64,000 nucleotides of DNA, from the NCBI GenBank assembly GCA_013398295.1, contig VZSF01005686.1:922155-986154 (forward strand). The letters run 5' to 3'. The first letter of the stretch is position 1. Every line of letters starts with the position of its first letter. Below the pieces are notes generated by a model. It was not told where the DNA came from. It saw only the letters and a list, made by a program, of their open reading frames with translations, and did not search any database. The translations under genes and the position numbers were made by a program. The DNA is from Chionis minor (lineage: Eukaryota > Chordata > Aves > Charadriiformes > Chionididae). This document shows positions 59,791 through 64,000 of this stretch, one piece after another.

Positions 59791-62700
59791 TAGCTGGCTT
59801 AAAATTTGAAACTTTCAGGTTGCAGTAGGATGCAGTGATTCTTAATGATGTGTTTAAAACAAAAAATAAACAAAAAGACAGAATATACTTGATAACAAAT
59901 GAGCTGTGATAATACTTATCTATTCTTCATCTGTTTTTTACAGACAGTCTTATAAGTTACTGTAATAACTCCTGTCGGCATCGGAATCATGCCTGGAAAT
60001 TTTCCACTCCTTCCTTCTAAATGACCACCATCTTTCTTCCTGCAACTTTTGGCACTGCCAAAACATATAGAGTATATCTACTTCCAGACAAAGACTGTAA
60101 CCGAATGGTACCTGTGAACCAACATACTGCAAACTGCAGAATGACAGGATGAAGGAACCTGCCCAGGAATTCGAACTCTGAACACACACTCTGCGTCTGT
60201 TGCCTGCAATCACCTGTTCTCTGTGGGAGTATGTATTTATACCAAGAACAAATGGACTAAGGAGCTCTTATAATTTTAATAATGGGGACAAATTCAACCA
60301 CAGAAATTTTAGTATCACAATGAAAGAAAAGTGGTTCCTGCTACTCCTCTTCTATCAGCAAAGAACCGTTGCAATATGCTGAGGATGACAGTTCAGTTTC
60401 CAAAATTTGGACCCCTGTTAGCACTGCAATTCTTTAATAATTTATACTCAGTATCCATTCAGTCACAGACAGGAGAAAGAAAACAGCTTTTAGAAAGTCT
60501 TGGATACGTTACCACAATAATTGTATCAGGAAGGACTTTGGAGCACAGACAAAATACATGAAACATAGGAACATTCACTATTCATTCAAGAAGCACAAAG
60601 GGGAAGATCAATGTGTGCTCAGTAAGGAAGGTCGAAATAGGGAGAAGGTAGAGGGAATTCACTGTCAAGACTGTGGTGCAGAAAATGGAAGTTGTTTTTC
60701 TAAAGTGCAGTATCTCTAAAAAATCTAGATTCATTTACAGATGCATTTTGCAGAATGCTGGTAGTTAATAAACAGATGGCTACATAACAGATTTCTGCTG
60801 GAGAATACCCATCAAGGGACAGAAGAGTGGAGATATGACCTTGTGTTTTGAGGCAGGAGAGGGAGAAAAAAAACAGTGTGCATCCGTGCTAAGTATCTAG
60901 TTGGAAGCCTGCAAAGTTAACTTGAGTCAGTGAGCTTTGGAGAAGCAGGAGGTGGTCCAAATAGTTACCTGGTGACTAAGCACAGAAGTTGCCTTAATAT
61001 CAACCCAAAAATTCTGGGCTTTAGTATAATTTATACCTTTTTTTTAAAACATAGAGCTCTTTGCTTCATTAGTACAGCAAGCTGGGTTGTTATATTTCAC
61101 AGCTGTGCTGAGATTGACAGTAATATTGCAGCAAAATGAATATAGGTTTGCATTTGGGAAGACAGATACTTAAATCTCTGTAATTAGACTTCAATAAGGA
61201 AAGTAGTTAGTGGTAGCGGTTTGAACAGTGCTGTGCCAAGGGTTGTGCCTTTCTGAACCAAAGGGGTCAGATGCAATCATTTTTATTATTTTCAAAATGC
61301 TAATTAAAGACTCTATCAACATCTTGAAATACTGTTTCAGTAATTATGTCCTATTATGATGATGGCATGAGAAAAGAGTTTTTAATCAATATAAGCAGGA
61401 GAAATAAAGATTGGCCAATATCATCTGTATAGAATAATACTGTATATCATATTAGTAGAAAGTAATTTACTGTGTAGGACATCCTTCTCCTATATTCTAA
61501 CAACAAAGAGGAAGTTTTATTCTCCACTCACTGCTTCAGAAATCCTTGTGTTTTTGTCTGGTGAGAACATAGAAGCGTGGCAGTTTAAAAGGTAAATGTG
61601 GTGGTGCTTGATCAGATACAGAAAGAAATAGGACCTATTTCTCTTCAACAGCAATAGTTTTCACACTTACCGAACCTTTCCCTGAGGAACTTCAGAGAAA
61701 ATCAGATGTGTACCGTAATCAGGTAGAAATTTAGAGTATTAAGGCTTCAGTGTTTGTCATCTTTCTGAGGGCACACTGAACAATTTATGACAAGTTTTTT
61801 CTGACATAATAGTTGCAAGAAAAAAACAGAGTTTTGTAGTAATGGTCTAGGTACTGATGATTAAAAAAAAAGGCTAATTTAGGCTATTAAAGCAGGAGTG
61901 TTCACCATCTGGAAGAGCTATATACTATATAACATCTGTTGATTTCACTCTCCAGAACATCACTAAAATACTTACAATTAAGAAAAGCAGTGACTATGTA
62001 TAAACATAGTTAACCATTACTGGAAGAAAAACCCTATAACAGATGTAATTTTGATACCATGTATTTCAACAATGCTTCATGCAATATTAATGGCCCTTCA
62101 TAAAGTATTCTAATTTTAAAATTCATTACTAAATTATTCAGCAGTCTATAAAACAGATGTATGGCACTGTAGCAACCAAGTTGCTGTATCCATTATAAAA
62201 TTATATTTTCATAATCTGCATGTAATTTGTCCTTTAAGTCACATACAAAATCAACGGATTTTTCCAGGTGGTATGACTCACCTTCAGTTTCCTCACTCCC
62301 CTGAATGGTTTCACTTGTGTTCCCTTATTATCTATTTCAACATTAAATGTTAAGCTTTTATGGCTAGTTTAATTGGTACTGTTGCTCAGAGCTTGATAGG
62401 CATATATTTTAGGAAAACAGAACACAGATAAAATGTTTTATTTTTCTTGTAATGCCTGTTTGCATTTGCTGGAGGTTATAAGTAACTTCTTTGTTCAAGC
62501 ATATTTGGTCTTTCACTCAGAAAAGGTATGAAATAGGAACAAACCTTGCACTTTGAAAGACTAATTCGAATTGCTCCTGTAGGTGACAATAAACCCTTGG
62601 ATGCTTTTTGCACCTTCATCTCCCATGAATGTTGCAGGAAATGTTCTGGAGGAAATTATATGACCTGGGTTATAACTATGTACGACAGTTTCAGTAGTGG

Positions 62701-64000
62701 TAGAGAAGGAGAGTTGATTTTTCTTCCTCTGTTGTGTTTGAATTGATGACAGGATGACATGACAGAAAGTTTGGTTGAGCGGTTTGCCTTATTACATGGA
62801 ATAATAAAAAGTGGAGAGAGAGATATATTTGTCTAATTATAGTAGTTGAAACATGAAAGCTGATGGGGTAAAACAAAGCAGTAGGGCAAGAGGCTGTGCA
62901 AAGTACAACATGGTATACCAGCAAAGAGGGAAAAAGAGAGTTGATTTTAAAATGCTACATTCATATCACTTACTTTAAAGTCCAAGCTATGCACCACATC
63001 CAATTACCCAAATAACCGCATGTACATAAATGGGTCCAAACAAGGTTAGGTTGCAACTTTAATCAGATTGTTCAGTAAACATGTTTTTACATGCATTTTT
63101 GGACTATTCCGTTTCAGAGTCTAGAGGAGAGCAAGATCAAAGACTCTAAATATGCCTAGTTCAGTCACAACAGTGATTCAAATCAATTTGCTGTGGGTGT
63201 ACCTGACTTAGGTTTGATCTCCAGATGAGCTACTAAGGTCTAAATCTTACTGGGCTGGCATTGTGTAATCTCTAAATGGATCAGGGAAGCAGGATAGTCT
63301 GCAACAGTTAGCCTGTTTTGTTTATCATCGGTAGAGATAGTTTCAAGTTAGGTGCTTTGAATCTAGTCTATTTTAAACTACCGTGAGGGCAGTATAGGCA
63401 TAATCCTTTTTTAACTGTGTTAGAATGTTTTTGTATGACCATGTAAACATTTCCATTCTTATTCTCTAGAATAGAAGCAAGACATCTGCAGCATGGTAGC
63501 TAGCTAGAGCACGTTGTGATATGCAGAACCTGTGCACTAAGTATGCCACAGCAAAGATCTGACCCGCTTGGCAGTCTGCACCTAGAGGAGAAATATGCCT
63601 GATGCAGGATTCATCCTGCATAACATCAGAGAACCATCAATTCTATAGCTAAGTCTGAACAAACTATCCTATCTCCCTGCATAGTCATGAGAGAGAAATG
63701 GGAACCCTCAGGAGAATTTTTTTCTGATTTATCTTAGCTGCCTGTAATTGGGTGGTATGAATTCCCTTTGGAGCTGTTTGCAAAGGAACGTAGAATGGCA
63801 CAGACGTAGATTGAAGTTACCTAAACTAGTGCAAATAATTTCTATTCCTGTTGCAACCTCCTGTCCACCCCTCCCTGTAATCAGAGTTATTAAAATATGT
63901 AAACTTCCTCCATGCAGTCTATATGGAGCTTGGCATATTCCTATCATTTAGCCTTTCATTTTGAAATGTCTTGAGAAATGTTGCCTTCCTTTTCTAAGTT
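59791..64000. other. Non-coding stretch, no gene seen
   Basis: Short frames only. The segment near 60,130-60,200 (GAAGGAACCTGCCCAGGAATTCGAACTCTGAAC) faintly resembles the tail of a tRNA-derived SINE such as MIR, but is too short to call. The region 62,080-62,360 has enhancer-like texture without a specific motif cluster. Nothing recognisable at the right edge. Confidence 0.5.

Noticed and set aside
60130..60200. tRNA-like GAATTCGAACTC word
   Set aside because: It faintly resembles a B-box/MIR tail, but no cloverleaf or full SINE is recoverable.
1..64000. CRISPR arrays, bacterial operons or prophage genes
   Set aside because: No regularly spaced identical repeats, ribosome-binding-site spacing or dense gene arrangement. 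Composition and repeats are those of a bird nuclear genome.

Overview
This window reads as nuclear DNA from a bird. The strongest evidence is the set of mobile-element remnants: several chicken-repeat-1 (CR1) LINE pieces carrying the CR1 reverse-transcriptase tail and 3' end, and four solo or truncated LTRs of endogenous-retrovirus families that I recognise from avian genomes. I recall these LTR families mainly from neoavian (non-galliform) birds, so Neoaves is the best guess, but the sequence alone does not prove it. The background is AT-rich and CpG-poor, as in avian macrochromosomal gene deserts.

Layout. Positions 43-340 are a dense CpG island with GC boxes, two inverted CCAAT boxes and a TATA-like element at 334-342. 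This is almost certainly a promoter. A possible first exon runs rightward to a donor-like site at 605/606, but the gene is not identified and a leftward transcript is also possible. From about 0.7 kb to the end I find no convincing protein-coding exon. The open frames are short, unrelated to any family I recognise, and of the length expected by chance in DNA of this composition. The rest is intron or intergenic desert containing (a) CR1 fragments at 5.5, 26.4-27.3, 45.9-46.5, 50.9 and 55.8-56.5 kb; (b) LTRs at 22.4-23.1 (+), 40.9-41.5 (+), 43.5-44.2 (-) and 57.5-58.1 kb (+); (c) older CR1/L3-like relics at 24.5 and 43.4/44.2 kb, the latter split by an LTR; (d) simple repeats; and (e) several AT-rich stretches with dense transcription-factor-like sites that could be conserved enhancers.

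Most interesting for follow-up: the left-edge promoter; a second CpG-bearing patch at 16.64-17.07 kb; a full palindromic CRE followed 193 bp later by an RFX X-box-like site (10.29-10.50 kb); three POU octamer-type sites within 61 bp (32.00-32.07 kb); an LTR that landed inside an ancient CR1; and a CR1 frame ended by a local 24-bp palindrome. I see no new multi-gene biological system. If there is something undescribed here it is regulatory: a promoter followed by a long stretch of candidate enhancers.
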